A stretch of 44,412 bases of DNA from Conidiobolus incongruus B7586 (Eukaryota > Entomophthoromycota > Entomophthoromycetes > Entomophthorales > Conidiobolaceae): NCBI GenBank assembly GCA_000697335.1, contig JNEM01011078.1, positions 1-44,412 of the forward strand, written 5' to 3'. The notes beneath the pieces were generated by a model. The model had not been told where the DNA came from. It worked only from the letters and a program-made list of their open reading frames with translations, and did no database searches. The translations under genes were made by a program, and so were the position numbers. Below are positions 19,283 to 31,796 of the stretch, in pieces; position 1 is the first letter of the stretch; the number at the start of each line of letters is the position of its first letter.

Positions 19283-22200
19283 AGTTAAATATAAACAACT
19301 CTGATTATATTTTTGCATTCAAAATACAAATATGTTGGAATCTTATTCAGAAGGATTAGATATTGTGATGGAGTTGGAAAAGTTAGAATTATATTAATCT
19401 CAGTTGGATTTAAGCTTTATTTCAATACTAATATCCAAAAACTGTTTAGTCAAGGAAAAAATAGTATCAAATTTAAAAGTATAAAATATGTTTGTATAAA
19501 CCTTTTTTCTAAAAAATAAAAATAAAACTTTAAACAATAAGTTCAATGCTTCAAACAAATTTCCCAAAATATGATATTATTTGGGATTTTTGATGAAGAA
19601 TTAGATATCATTATTATAAATTGAAAACTTAATTATAACGAATGTACAAAGGAACTATATTTGAAGATATTATAGATATGAAATTTTTAAATCCATTTTT
19701 AATAAATAACAGGTGTAAAAATTAATATTTTCAATTACACTTTAATTTTACGATGTTTAGGGATATCTTTTTTATAGTTAATAATCATTTTGTACTGAAG
19801 AATAGTATGATTAATATAATGAAAGACAAAATAATGTGCTATAATTAATTTTAATAAATATATAATAATAAAATAACAAAAAAAATCTCCAAGGGAAATA
19901 AAGCATTCAAACTTTCTCTACTTTTGAGTAAATAAAAATATCAGAAATTGGTTTAAATCAATATTGTAGTTTTGATATTATTTTTCACCCAGGTTAAAAT
20001 GGACAGTATTTTTAAATTAATATAGAAAAGTCCAATATTTTAAAATAAAAAATTTTGAGTAAAAATTAATAGCATATAAAAACTTCTTATATATCCTTTA
20101 AAATGAAATAATATATAATCTCTGAAAAATATATTACATTGGTTTCTTTATATACTTATAAGTTTAAAATAGAGATATAGAAGTAAACAAATTAAATCAG
20201 AATTGATTATTACTTTGGCTACATTATATATACATGTTTATCATTTTGTTTATTTAAATAACGATCTATTTCAAATAACTAACTCAATGATAGAAAAATG
20301 TAATTATGAACGTTACCTTTAATAGATAACAATTAGTGAATTTGATAATTGTATTCAAATATATACAAAAATAAAAATTATTAATTAAAGGCTATAATGT
20401 AATAAAATAGATCAGTAATTTTGACTTTTGATCCTAGTATATTCAATATTAAACTTAGTTACTTTCATTTCTAAAAACTTTTTCAATAAGGGAGGTAATT
20501 AAAGAAATACATTGATCTTTTTGCTTCTATAGCAAACTAAAAAATAAATAATTTTACATGAGAATCTGTTATAAAAATGTTACAAGATAAAATTATCAAA
20601 AAATTTAAAACTTTATAGTTATGGAATATAATGAACTTATTTGATTAATTATTGAATAATAATATATTGTTATATTCCTTGGATTGAAGAGTATGAAAAT
20701 TATAAAAAATATATAAATTTAATATAAAAGTAAACAATTAATGCTGAGATACTTCTATTATAGATTAAACAAAGCTTACCCAATAATATAAGAGAATAAT
20801 TTTGATATTAGGTAATCATTCCTGACAATCATCATATAAACAAAATATATAATGATTATAAATATTTGCATATAATATTTTAATTAAGCAAAAATATCAA
20901 ATAATCTCAATATAGCTATATCAAAAGAGTAATATAACTAGAGACACTTTTTTTCTATTATAGAGTTAATAAAGCTAATTTTCTAAAAATGATGCTAAGA
21001 TTAATGCTCTTGATGTCTTTAAACTTTATACAAGACTTAAACAAATGAAATTGAATTTAATCAACTTTAGACACTTTTAAATTTAAGTGCTTAGTTGTAA
21101 TATTATAGCAGGTGTTTTTATGTGTTACTTTTAATATTACCTATTATAATTAAAAATTCAAGCTTGTAAAATAATTTAATTAACTTTTCTTATTGACAAT
21201 TTAATTTACATATTAATATATTTTTCTTATATATCAATTAATCAATAAATATTAAATACTTTTCCATCAAACTTTTAGCAAAGTAAAATATAAAATGACC
21301 TAATTTTATATTTTAATATTCTAATTATTATCAGAGTAAATATAGTTTACCAGGTATATATTAAAGGGTCTATAAGTAATATAAAGATTTCATTAAGAAC
21401 TATTAAATTATAACTATGTTTAACTTGAATTTCTTTTATACTTAACTATTATATAGCTTAATTTTATCTGTTTAATAATAATATAAGTATAAATTCATTT
21501 TGGATAAATTATATTATTTTTAATTAAATTTGAATATTAACTTTTAATAATAAAATATAAATTTAAACACTTACTCTATGATTATTTTAGTTTTTAAATT
21601 AGTAAAATTAAAGCCAATGATAATAATAATACTGTTAATTTTGTAATTTTTAATTATTAAACATTATTAAAGACCTATATAAAATAGCAATTGATTTGAA
21701 TTTCCTTATTATAATATAAATTTATGATCAGAAGGAATAATTATTAACTAGCATTATATCAAGTATTAACTGAAAATATAATTAAAACTGGGTTAAAATA
21801 TAATAATAGTGGTATATTTAAATATTATTTCTATTTTTAATAATATAAACACAAACTTAATTTAAGTTTATATCATAGATTAGATAATATATTATATATT
21901 CCTTTAAAGATTAAACTTAATATTTAAAAATATTGAGTTTAATAAAAATAAAATAAATATTAATATAGTTTGGTAATTAAAACCTCCTTATTTTTCAATA
22001 TCAGATCTATATATTAATACTAATTACTTAATTTTTTTGTTTAAACTTTGAAAATTTATTTTCAAAATTATATTTTTTATTTTATAAATTTTAAAAATAA
22101 TAAAGTTTCTTTTTTTAGTCAAAGCTTTGAACTTATATAAATTATAATAATTATTAATATTTATATCTGTTAAATGAATTGAATTTTATAATCAAATTTA

Positions 22201-24011
22201 ATATTCAAATAAATAATTCTTGAATAATTTTTGCTATATTTTTATAATAAATAATATATAAAATATATGGTGTTTTAATTGAAAACCTTTTTATTAATAT
22301 ATAATATTAATTTTTAATAGTTTAAAATATATTCAACTGTTGAAGTTTATTATTACTAGTAATAATTAAAACTGTTTCATATTATTAATAACTAAATTTA
22401 ATGACTAGATTTATTTTTTAAAATATTTTTGTTTTGGAATTTATAGTTAAAATATTGGTTTTTCAACCCAAATACTCCTTTAATCATTGGTAATAAATTA
22501 TCAATTAGAAATTATAATTTATTTATTTCAATAACTCTTAATTATTTTAGAATGGAATTTATAATAATCTATATCTATATTATCCCTTTTTTTGTTATTT
22601 ATAGATTTTTTAATTAAAAAATATAATATCTATACTTTTAGATATATAAATTAATTCTATAATATGAAATAGTATAGTAATAATAAAGTATAAAGATTAT
22701 GCTAGTTTTTATATTAAATAATACCAATGATGTTTGAAATATTTATTAATTTTATTTATATATCATCAATCAATTATAAACTCAAAATAACTTGAATAGG
22801 GTAAGTTAATTTTCAGATCTTTTAGCTTTCAGTTGATTAATTTAATTTATACTTTTATATTTTCAAATCTTTTTCTATCAATTTAAACTTAGGGATATTT
22901 ATGAATAGTTGATTTAAAATACTATGTATAGTATAATATATTAATGAATAGTTTTTGTTTAAATCAGGTAATTTTGAAATTCTATTATATTTAGTTATTT
23001 TGATATTTATTGAAATTCTCCTGGAGAGTTATATTATATTTAGCGAATATTATGAGTTATTAGATCGCTTATTATTAAAAAAATAATGAAACAACAATGA
23101 AATGATTATATTTCATTAAATTATATATGATTTAAATAAGGGAAATTATGTTTTAAACGATTAGATAATTCATGAGTGTAATCAATTAAAAATATATAAC
23201 ATAAATTTATCTATTCAATGTAATATAATAGCCAAGCTTTTGTGATTAATATCAAAATCTTTTCATCACGAATATACTTCAATTAATAATCATTTGATTA
23301 AATTCACTTTATTATAAACTATTTTCATAATCTCATAGTTTTTCAATTCATTTATATTATTATTTTCTGTATTAAATAACAATGTTTTAATTGGATACTT
23401 TGAATTTTTAAATATGGAGTAATTATAACTTAAATTTTTTATAATTTATATTTTATGGAATTTGATCTCATATTAATATTATTAAGGATAATAATTTTCA
23501 TGTTGAATAGCAAAATATGTTTTAATTATTTATAAATCATTGATCTTTCAAACTGAATTTGATTAATTACAATTTGATTGTAATTTTTAATTGGATTATT
23601 TTCCAAAATTGATTTATTATTTTATTCCTGATCTTCGAAATATTTATGGTATTTTTTCCTTCTAATCTAAAATTGACAAATTATTTATCATTTGTTCTTA
23701 AAGCTTATTAACAATTACCTAATAAAGAATAATGATTTTAAATCCCATAAATTAACACTCAATAACCCATTCAACAAAGAATAAATTCAAACTAATGCAT
23801 ATTAACACATTTAATATTTAAAACTACTGACTAAAAATTTTTAATTATTTAATTAATCACCATTATTTCTAACACTACCATTTTATTAAATTATTTATGA
23901 TTCTATTCTTATGTTAAACATCTATTAACAAAAATTCTTTCTTAATATTCTTTAATTTTGTGAATTATCAATAGATTGAACTGCTATTTTGACTATATAT
24001 AAAAATTATAA
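19283..24011. other. Extremely AT-rich gene desert
   Basis: About 4.7 kb without any gene I can support. Individual lines counted around 21-23 kb have roughly 12-20% G+C. Short frames are leucine/isoleucine/asparagine/lysine strings without motifs. No tandem array, inverted terminal repeat or transposase-like frame was seen. The right end must include the CDC7 promoter (a TATATATAAA stretch ends about 10 bases before the ATG). Confidence 0.7.
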
Positions 24012-25235
24012 ATGAATTCAAAATCTCAACCAGAATCCGATCCCAATATCCCAATTGACCAGAGACCACTTCCACAAAGATTTCCAGAATACTGTCAAAA
24101 GATTCAACTTCAACATCCTATTAAACCTCGCCATCGATGGGATATAGATAACCTTTTAAAGAGATGTCCAGGTTTAAGTCAAGATTATCATATATTTGAC
24201 AAAATTGGCGAAGGTACATTTAGTACAGTTTATAAAGCGGTAGATTTAAAGTATTTTATGTATGATAATTCTTATTGGGACTTTGATTTTGCTGCTGAGG
24301 AAGAGAATGGTTCTTCGAATTTAATTCGTCCTCCTCCAAAATTCGTCGCTATTAAAAAAATTTATGTAACGAGTAGTTGTAACAGAATTGAAAATGAAAT
24401 CTCTATCTTGCACCAGTTGGTAGGGAATCAATATGTGACTCCTTTAATTACTGCTACTAGATTTGATGACCAAGTGCTTCTCGTACTCCCATTCTTCCGT
24501 CATGTCGATTTTCGCGAATATTTCCAGACGTTGCCCCTATCAGATATTAAAAATTATATGTACTCCTTATTCCAAGCTCTAGCGCATTGTCACCGACACA
24601 AAATTATTCACCGCGATGTGAAACCCAGTAATTTTCTCTATTTGAATAGTAAACGCAGGGGTGTTCTCGTCGATTTCGGCTTAGCTCAGAGAGAAGAGCC
24701 TCCAACTCAGGAAATCCCAGAATTTTTGCATACGAAGGCGCATTCCTTCTTCGATGCCAACGGTAGTCCCGGTATTATTAAAAATGACACAAGACCCACT
24801 ATTAAGGCGAATCGTGCAGGAACAAGAGGCTTTCGAGCTCCTGAAGTTCTCCTCAAATGCAGATACCAGACAGTTTCCATTGATGTATGGTCTGCGGGTG
24901 TTATTCTCCTATGCTTTATGTCCCGAAGATTCCCATTTTTCAATTCCGCCAGCGATCACGAAGCACTCATCGAACTTGCATGTATCTTCGGCAAGGCTGA
25001 AATGCAAAAAGTTTCTACGGAATTGAATCGTGTCTTTCATACCAACATTCCGTCGATCAGGGAAGCTCAAATCCCTTTCCCAACTCTGTGCAAAAATTTG
25101 AACCCTGACGGTGTTGGAATGTTCCCTCCAGAAGCTTTTGACCTCTTGGAGAAGTGTCTTGCACTCAATCCTAAGAATCGTATCACTGCGGAGCAGGCTT
25201 TATTGCATCCATTTTTGGCAGGTGTATCTCAGTAA
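24012..25235 (+). CDS. CDC7: Cdc7/Hsk1 replication-initiation protein kinase (DDK catalytic subunit)
   Basis: Single exon, 407 aa. A short N-tail precedes the kinase domain (about 60-404). Visible residues: glycine loop IGEGTFSTVYKA (65-76), Lys115 (VAIKK), alpha-C Glu127/129, catalytic IIHRDVKPSN (198-207), VDFGLA (220-225), and GTRGFRAPEVL (270-280). The family signature is the DWSYNW-like insert between strands 2 and 3 (about 80-110) and a short activation-side insert (about 230-265), both typical of Cdc7. With regulatory subunit Dbf4, Cdc7 phosphorylates the Mcm2-7 helicase to fire replication origins. Inserts are short compared with animal Cdc7. All catalytic residues are intact. Confidence 0.93.
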   Translation: MNSKSQPESDPNIPIDQRPLPQRFPEYCQKIQLQHPIKPRHRWDIDNLLKRCPGLSQDYHIFDKIGEGTFSTVYKAVDLKYFMYDNSYWDFDFAAEEENGSSNLIRPPPKFVAIKKIYVTSSCNRIENEISILHQLVGNQYVTPLITATRFDDQVLLVLPFFRHVDFREYFQTLPLSDIKNYMYSLFQALAHCHRHKIIHRDVKPSNFLYLNSKRRGVLVDFGLAQREEPPTQEIPEFLHTKAHSFFDANGSPGIIKNDTRPTIKANRAGTRGFRAPEVLLKCRYQTVSIDVWSAGVILLCFMSRRFPFFNSASDHEALIELACIFGKAEMQKVSTELNRVFHTNIPSIREAQIPFPTLCKNLNPDGVGMFPPEAFDLLEKCLALNPKNRITAEQALLHPFLAGVSQ

Positions 25236-26451
25236 ATACGTATGCCTTTTCATCGGTTTACTTGAATTAAAACAAAATTACAATCATTTACACAACAGTT
25301 GCTTTAACAATGTAATTTTTCATCCAATTTGTACCAATATTTCCGAAATAGCCCAGTTTATTTCGTTTCGTGGATGGCTCCGTTTGCTTTGAATCAAATA
25401 CCAATACTTAAGTGGATTAGCTCTATATTTGTAATTTAGACACAATACATTTAAATTTGAAGTGAATTAATTGTCCATCTAAGCACTTGAACATTGAATA
25501 AAAATTATCCCATCAATTGAAGTTTAATCATTCTTTTTCATTTGAATATTATGAAGCTTGCGTTTAAGCAAACAAAAATATATTCTATATCTGTATAATC
25601 AATAATATAATGGTCCAATAGTATAACCCAATTTCATAATATTTAAAATTACATCAGATACCTATTAATTTGAAAAATTAATTCACAATTGATGTTATTT
25701 AATCATGATCTAAGTATTTGGTCTGAGTGTTATAAATAAAATCATATTAAATGAGCAAATAATAAATATATATTGAATTTTGAAGTTTTTATTAAAATAT
25801 TATAAAAATCGAATATATTGTAATATACTCATCTATATTTTTAAAAATTAGTAACCACATTTTTAATACAATTCTTCAATCTAAGATTTTTTTTTCATAC
25901 CATTCATTCATTATCATATTCATCATTATTGAAAATTTACAAAATGTTGCGAAAAATGAATCTTTTGTAATTTTTAGATTTTGTAAATTCTAATATATAT
26001 TAAGTTTTATTTTAAATCTAGTTGATATTTTATTTTGCAGTTTTTTTGCCAAATATTTAAATAAATAAATAAAAATACTTGATATTTTAACTGATTCAAT
26101 TGAATTAAATATAAAGTGATATTTTTAACTTATATTACATTAAATCTCTAATAAGCTGAATTCAATTGTATTTTAATTAGAATATTAATCAACGATGTGA
26201 AATCTTACTCAGCCACAAGTTAAATCTCTTTTGTCGGAATTACAATATTAGTATATAGTTTTAATTAGTCGTTAACTTAAAGAACTAATTCATTGTAAAA
26301 AGTCATAATACAGTAATTCCCAAATATATAATATTATTTTACAAAAATCCAGGACATCAAGTCACAAGTCATCATTAACACATCTTTTTCATAAATACAG
26401 AAGCTATCAATTCAACAGAATTCTTCAAATCAAGACAATATTATTTCATCA
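25236..26451. other. AT-rich intergenic spacer downstream of CDC7
   Basis: About 1.2 kb, no gene or RNA seen. Confidence 0.55.
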
Positions 26452-26459
26452 TGACGTCA
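26452..26459. promoter_or_regulatory. Perfect CRE/ATF palindrome TGACGTCA
   Basis: The eight-base site bound by bZIP factors of the CREB/ATF family. It overlaps an ATG (26451) that opens a 34-codon frame (MTSLSPPPYKNPVTK...). No gene follows closely, so its target is unclear; it may be chance. Confidence 0.3.
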
Positions 26460-27705
26460 CTATCTCCACCTCCATATAAAAATCCAGTGACTAAATCCAA
26501 TCACTGTTATAATTCCTATATAAAAGAGATTAATAATAAAAATTTTTTTGATTAACTCTTAAAAATTAAAAATTTAATCATATCAATAACAAAAATATTG
26601 ACTAAATATTATAAATTATAAGTAATAATAATTATGAAATCAATATTTGATTATTTAAATATTTATCAAATTATATATATTATTATTGTGATATTGATTT
26701 AATGGTAATAATATCAATTATGTTGTTTTGATAAAAAAATTATTGATTCTAATTATATATAGATTGAATTTTAGAAGAATGCTAGTTGGCGATATTGAAT
26801 CAGATCATAGATGCTAGAATTCGATCCCAAATACGTGTTATTCAAATGATCATGATCTAACTATCACTTAATGAAGTCAAAGCTCATTGTCCATAGTCAA
26901 CCTCTTATAATAATCGTCCTGTAGCTACATCCCTCTTACATCATTAAAGTTATTTATTAGGTTACACTAACCATAAATATGTAATATTCTATAAATATGT
27001 CATCTTACATCTTAAAATCTCCTAAATAACAACTATATTAACTCTGGTCTACATTGATCTACTAAATGATATCAATATTAATAATTGAATGCACTTTGAA
27101 CAAAAGCCAATTTATATATAATTTTAAAAATTAGATTGAAATGCTTGTTCATTTAATTAATATTTAAAATACATTGTTAAATATCCTCAAAAACGTTGTT
27201 TATATATGCCAAATTCTATCTAGCATATTATTGTGGAATGGGATTTTAAATCTAAAATAAATTTAATTTTAATGTATTTAGCATGGTTTGGAACTTAATT
27301 ACAACTATTATAACGATGCTATATTTTTTGAAAGAAACCATTGATTCAATATTATTATTTTTATTAAAAACATCATTATTTAAAATTATATTTTTAATAC
27401 CTTGATATAAATGTAGCTAAATTTTTAAAATATAATTTATATTGATCTAGTTTTAAAAATATCAGTATATGATGTAATAATAAACAAAATCATTAATTTT
27501 TGAGTGTGTTATTTGCGGGTAATTATTGTGTAATTATATAATAATTTGATAGTATTAATTATATCAATATACTGTTGATAGACTTCTGGATAAAATTAAA
27601 ATATAAAAAGCATAAATATTTATTCAAACATATATATGGGGAAATGTTATGAATTTTTAATTAAAAATTTAGATGGATAAGTGTGTAGGAAAGGACTTAA
27701 ATGAT
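26460..27705. other. AT-rich intergenic spacer
   Basis: No gene supported. 26760-26960 is slightly GC-richer, with a fragment ending in GAATTCGATCCC that resembles a T-arm, but no cloverleaf can be drawn. Confidence 0.5.
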
Positions 27706-29608
27706 TTAATCGATAGATTGAACACTTTCATTCAAATCTTTGGGCTCATTACCCTGCTGGTTCTGCTTATTCTTTTTCTTTCCCTTCTTCGAAGCTGGCT
27801 TATCCTGAGGCTGTGATACTGAGTCATGGGATGAGACCAAGTCGCGTTCGCCAATGGATTCAAATTTTTCGCTGGAAGTAGAGCCAACAGAGTGTTGAGA
27901 ATCACTCAAATTGTGGCTACCAGATTGGCTGCTGGAGGAGGGAGCGTTGTAGGTGCTTCTGCTCTGGTACCTGGGTGGTGCTTCATCATCCTCTTCGTCA
28001 TCGTCCAAATCCAAGTGAGTAGGTTCGGGCTCGTTAATACCGCGTAATTTCAAGTATTTGGTTGCTACTTTGTGATCGATGTGGTCCAAAGCTTTGGGTT
28101 CGTGGCGGATTAAAGTCTAAGTTATGGGTTAGAAATGATTGGAATGGTTTAATGGTGGTACTTACTAAGAAAATACCAGCACCAAATGCGAATAAAGCAC
28201 TCTCAAAGTGAGGGACCTTGGGCAACAGACCCTTTAATCTGAGCACTTTATACAATGTTTCAATTGCTTGAGTAGTGAAAATGAGACACAATTCATGCTT
28301 GCGACCACTATTTTCGAATTGAATAGCGGCGAAAGCTGCAAAAAGTGCTTGGAAGAAATATATATATCTGTGACTTAAGAAGCGACTGTCAGGGAAGAAG
28401 TTTCTAGTACCACAAAGTTGAGATTGAAGAAGGAAGATGAATGATCCAAGTGCAAAGACAGATCTCAAAGTAGATTTTAAGGCATTTTTAAGCTTTGGGA
28501 GAGGACTAGACGATATTTAATTTAATATTATTTATATATATATATATTGAATAAATATAATTACTCTTTCAAAAATGATTTTCTCTTAAAAATGACGTTT
28601 GGTACCAAGTTCATAGCAAAATAAAAAGCAACATTCCTCCTAATGCCTTTGAAAATGTTTACAAAGATATTGGTCAAACATGAAGCTTGTGTAGGATGAA
28701 TTGAAGCACTAATAAAATATATTATAGTTAAAAATACAAATACAGTAAAATGCTAATGTTCTTACCATGGAATCAAATTAGGTTGTTCATTCAAAGCATA
28801 TAATTTAGCCAAATTGCTAGGGTCAATAGTATTCAGCAAATGACTGTGGATGAATTCATGCTTATTCAAGGGACGACCTTTAAGAATATCTAAATTGTTT
28901 CTGATAGCTCCATAGCTTATACCCGTCTTTTCCAGCATATTCATCATGGTTCCAGGGGAAAAAGCTAATGGATGGGCAACGAATGAGAAGAAAATTTGAG
29001 CAGCTGACAAAGAGAATAAAATTTCGGTTCCTTTAGGAACATTCAATTTTTTGTTAGTGTTGACAGATTTCAATAGACCCGCAACTGCACGGCTAGCAAT
29101 TCCCACTCCGTACACTGTTCTGACGGATGCAGATTCAACAAGAATCCAGAGACCTGAAAGCGCACCAGCAATGAAATCGGATTGCTTAGAGGATAAATTT
29201 GTGTACCTTGGTAGGGTCTCCAATAGGACCTTGTAAGTGAATACAAAGCCGCCTAAGAGAGCACCAGTTCTACGAACGGATTTTGCAAATAAAAAGGTGT
29301 AAAGTTTGGTCATAAAAGGATGCCTAAAATATGACAATCAACATAAAATTATTTAATCAATCAACTGTTATTTACTTGTCCTTCAATGTGTTATTGAGGC
29401 CTGTTAAAATATTCACCAATATTCTCAAAGCCATTCCACCTCCTGCAACCTCTAAATTATTGAAAAACTATATTAATGATAATCCAAACAATTTTAACCT
29501 CAATGACCTACTTGCAGCATCCAAACCAGCTTGTTTCACAAGATGTTTCCATTCGTCGGGTGACAAACCAACGCGTTGATGATTATACGAAGAGCCTTTA
29601 GAACTCAT
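27706..29608 (-). CDS. TMEM135-family multi-pass membrane protein
   Basis: Six exons: 29608-29512, 29451-29376, 29323-28766, 28708-28565, 28505-28166 and 28116-27706; introns are 49-60 nt. The frame closes to 541 aa. The core has several hydrophobic segments (RRTGALLGGFVFTYK; IAGALSGLWILVES; EILFSLSAAQIFFSFVAHPLAF) and the Cys/Pro signature CASIHPTQASC across the exon 3/4 junction, as in the TMEM135 family, which is related to Tim17-like proteins. TMEM135 proteins affect mitochondrial and peroxisomal dynamics and lipid handling in animals; the fungal role is not known. The last 110 residues are a soluble tail with an acidic run (DLDDDEEDDE) and a Lys-rich stretch (KKGKKKNK), unlike the animal protein. 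A CRE-like half-site (TACGTCA) lies about 95 bases before the ATG. Confidence 0.88.
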
Positions 29609-30057
29609 AACTCAAAGCAAAAACAATGCTTAGACTCCGAGGTAAATCCTTACTATTAATATAAAAAAATTAAAGATGAAATTAAAAATTTGGAAGTTAG
29701 TACGTCATTAAGGAAATAAATGTATAGAGTGGCTTATAGGATATAAGATAACCCCTAATAAAGGATATTAGGTTAATATAAATTAATTTAGTTCTAGTTT
29801 AAAATTATCTAACAAATGATGAATTATAGCCAATAATTTGGGATTATTACATAATTATATATTTTAAAGAATTTTAAATTTTTATTTTAAATTTATGAAA
29901 AATATTAAATGAATTTGGATATACTTTAATATTATCCCATAATAAAAAATATATTGTAAAAAAATTTAAGCACTCTTTTAACAGTCCTTAATATCAAAAT
30001 AAAGGCATTCAACAATTGAGTGTAAAAATTAAATCACTATTAAAATTGTAAAGAACA
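29609..30057. promoter_or_regulatory. Divergent intergenic region TMEM135-like gene / rpiB relic
   Basis: About 450 bases. It includes the TMEM135-like promoter, with a TACGTCA half-site near 29702. Otherwise AT-rich and featureless. Confidence 0.4.
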
Positions 30058-30710
30058 ATGCCTCAATTGCCCAAATCAAACACTATTGGATCTGACCACG
30101 CAGATAATTACTTTGTTATGTTATCAACACTACCTACTAACACTGAGTTGACTAGGATTCAACCATAAGTAATTTATAATCAATTACACTAAACAAAACT
30201 ATCCCAATATTAAATTAAGTGATATGAGTATTTATAAGGGTGATAGAGTATATTCCATATATTATTCTATTTGATCATTTTATTGACCATTATTTGCTGT
30301 GATTATCCTGCTATTGCTGCCAAAGTGTGTGAAAAAGTATAAGATAAAAGTAATTTCATTATATAATTATTTCTCAATTTTTTTTGAAATATTAACCAAT
30401 TCAATAGTTAATGAATCCATTGGTATCTCCATCGCTGCTAACAAAATCAATGGTATTCGTTGCAGTTTGTGCCATAAACAGTGTACTGCCGAAATGGCTC
30501 GCAGAGTAATTGTATTTATATGACTATTATTCCATCGTATATTGATAATATTTATTTTAGTGCAATAATGCCAATATTTTAGCATTGGGAGAAAGGGTAG
30601 TTGATCTCAGTTTAGTACCTGAAACAGTCGATGTCTTTATTAAAACTGATTTCGAAGGTAAACATCATGCTGATAGAGTTGGTAAAATTCATCAATTAGA
30701 ATCCAACTAA
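30058..30710 (+). pseudogene. rpiB: Eroded ribose-5-phosphate isomerase B (RpiB/LacAB family)
   Basis: Four blocks match RpiB in order. 30058-30102 gives MPQLPKSNTIGSDHA (the N-terminal SDHA motif). 30301-30336 gives DYPAIAAKVCEK. 30413-30505 gives SIGISIAANKINGIRCSLC and TAEMARR. 30561-30710 gives NNANILALGERVV, FEGKHHADRVGKI and the stop; a normal 55-nt GT-AG intron (30506-30560) still separates the last two. Between the blocks the frame is closed by stops. The segment holding the catalytic Cys (CGTG; Cys66 in E. coli) is absent, and the active-site His of RxHNxxN (His99) is Cys. RpiB interconverts ribulose-5- and ribose-5-phosphate. I call it a non-functional host gene relic, still young in its C-terminal half. 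Confidence 0.85.
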
Positions 30711-31796
30711 AGATAATAAATGATTTACTATTTGAAGTCTTTCATATTCAATTCGCTTTATATTGACTATATTTATTTTTAAATTGCTATATTGTTTAAC
30801 ATATATAATATAATCCATTTCAATTTTTTGTTCACTCTTTTTATCAATCAATATTCGTGTAATTTGGAGTGAATATTACCAAAGTTGGTAATTTCGTAAT
30901 TTCTGGAATGTATTCACCGACGCTTGGCAGATTAATAATCCATCCCAAGCAAAGTATTAAAGTCAATAATATTCAAGAACTTCGGTAATTTATAGTAGGA
31001 CTAATTTAAAATTAGTTCTCTAAATATTGCTGTAACAAATTTAATAACAACGCTAAAATAACAACATTTAAAATATTTATGAATGATTAATTCAACAATG
31101 ATGGTAATCTATCAACAAACTACATAATAATCTCACTAACCATTTCAAACATCTTGAACAATTGAAAAATTCGAAAATTATAAAAAAAACTGACTTTACA
31201 CAAAGTGAAAATTCAACAAAACATTACCTAATCCATTTCAAATTATGTGGATCTAATCAAATTTTAATTTAACAAATCTACTATTCAATATTTCAGCCAA
31301 TTTAAGACCAAAACCTTTAGAATTAATAATTGATTAATTGAATACTATTTTTGTCGATACCAACATGAAATCGACTGATATCCAATGAGAGAATGCTACT
31401 TTGGATTAAACTAATATCAAACGATTCATTAACCCGAAATCAATCCGATTTGTTTTGGCAAACAAAATAAGGATGTTAAATAAAATTCTCCCCTTACTCA
31501 AAGTTTTGATTCAATTACCCAATTCAGATTTTTATTTATTATTAATTTAAATTTGGGCCAATCGAAGTGTGTTAAAAATATTCACATGGTACAAATTTAA
31601 TCAATTGATTCGATGATGAAAATGATTAATTTTATATTACATGAAATGATATAGTATGTTATATTCTAGAGTCAATGATAATATTACAACAAGTCATAAT
31701 GACTTAGGTGGAATGTGTGGGATTTAATATATGTTTATAATTTGGGAAAGATATGTGTACAATTCGAAGAGCTTTGTATTTTGAATTGAATAGGTG
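30711..31796. other. AT-rich intergenic spacer
   Basis: About 1.1 kb; no gene, RNA or repeat recognised. Confidence 0.55.

Noticed and set aside
19313-19519. 68-codon frame next to the repeat copy
   Set aside because: Lys/Ile/Asn-rich as expected by chance at this base composition; no homology seen.
24707-25392. Extra frames overlapping CDC7 on both strands
   Set aside because: Shadows of the kinase exon; the kinase frame explains the composition fully.
26770-26840. Possible third degenerate tRNA (TAGTTGG and GAATTCGATCCC)
   Set aside because: Only D- and T-arm-like words; no acceptor or anticodon stem can be drawn.
30337-30412. Intron between rpiB blocks 2 and 3 that might rescue the gene
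   Set aside because: A GT...AG pair exists (30337-30406), but splicing it leaves the wrong frame and still lacks the CGTG active-site segment.
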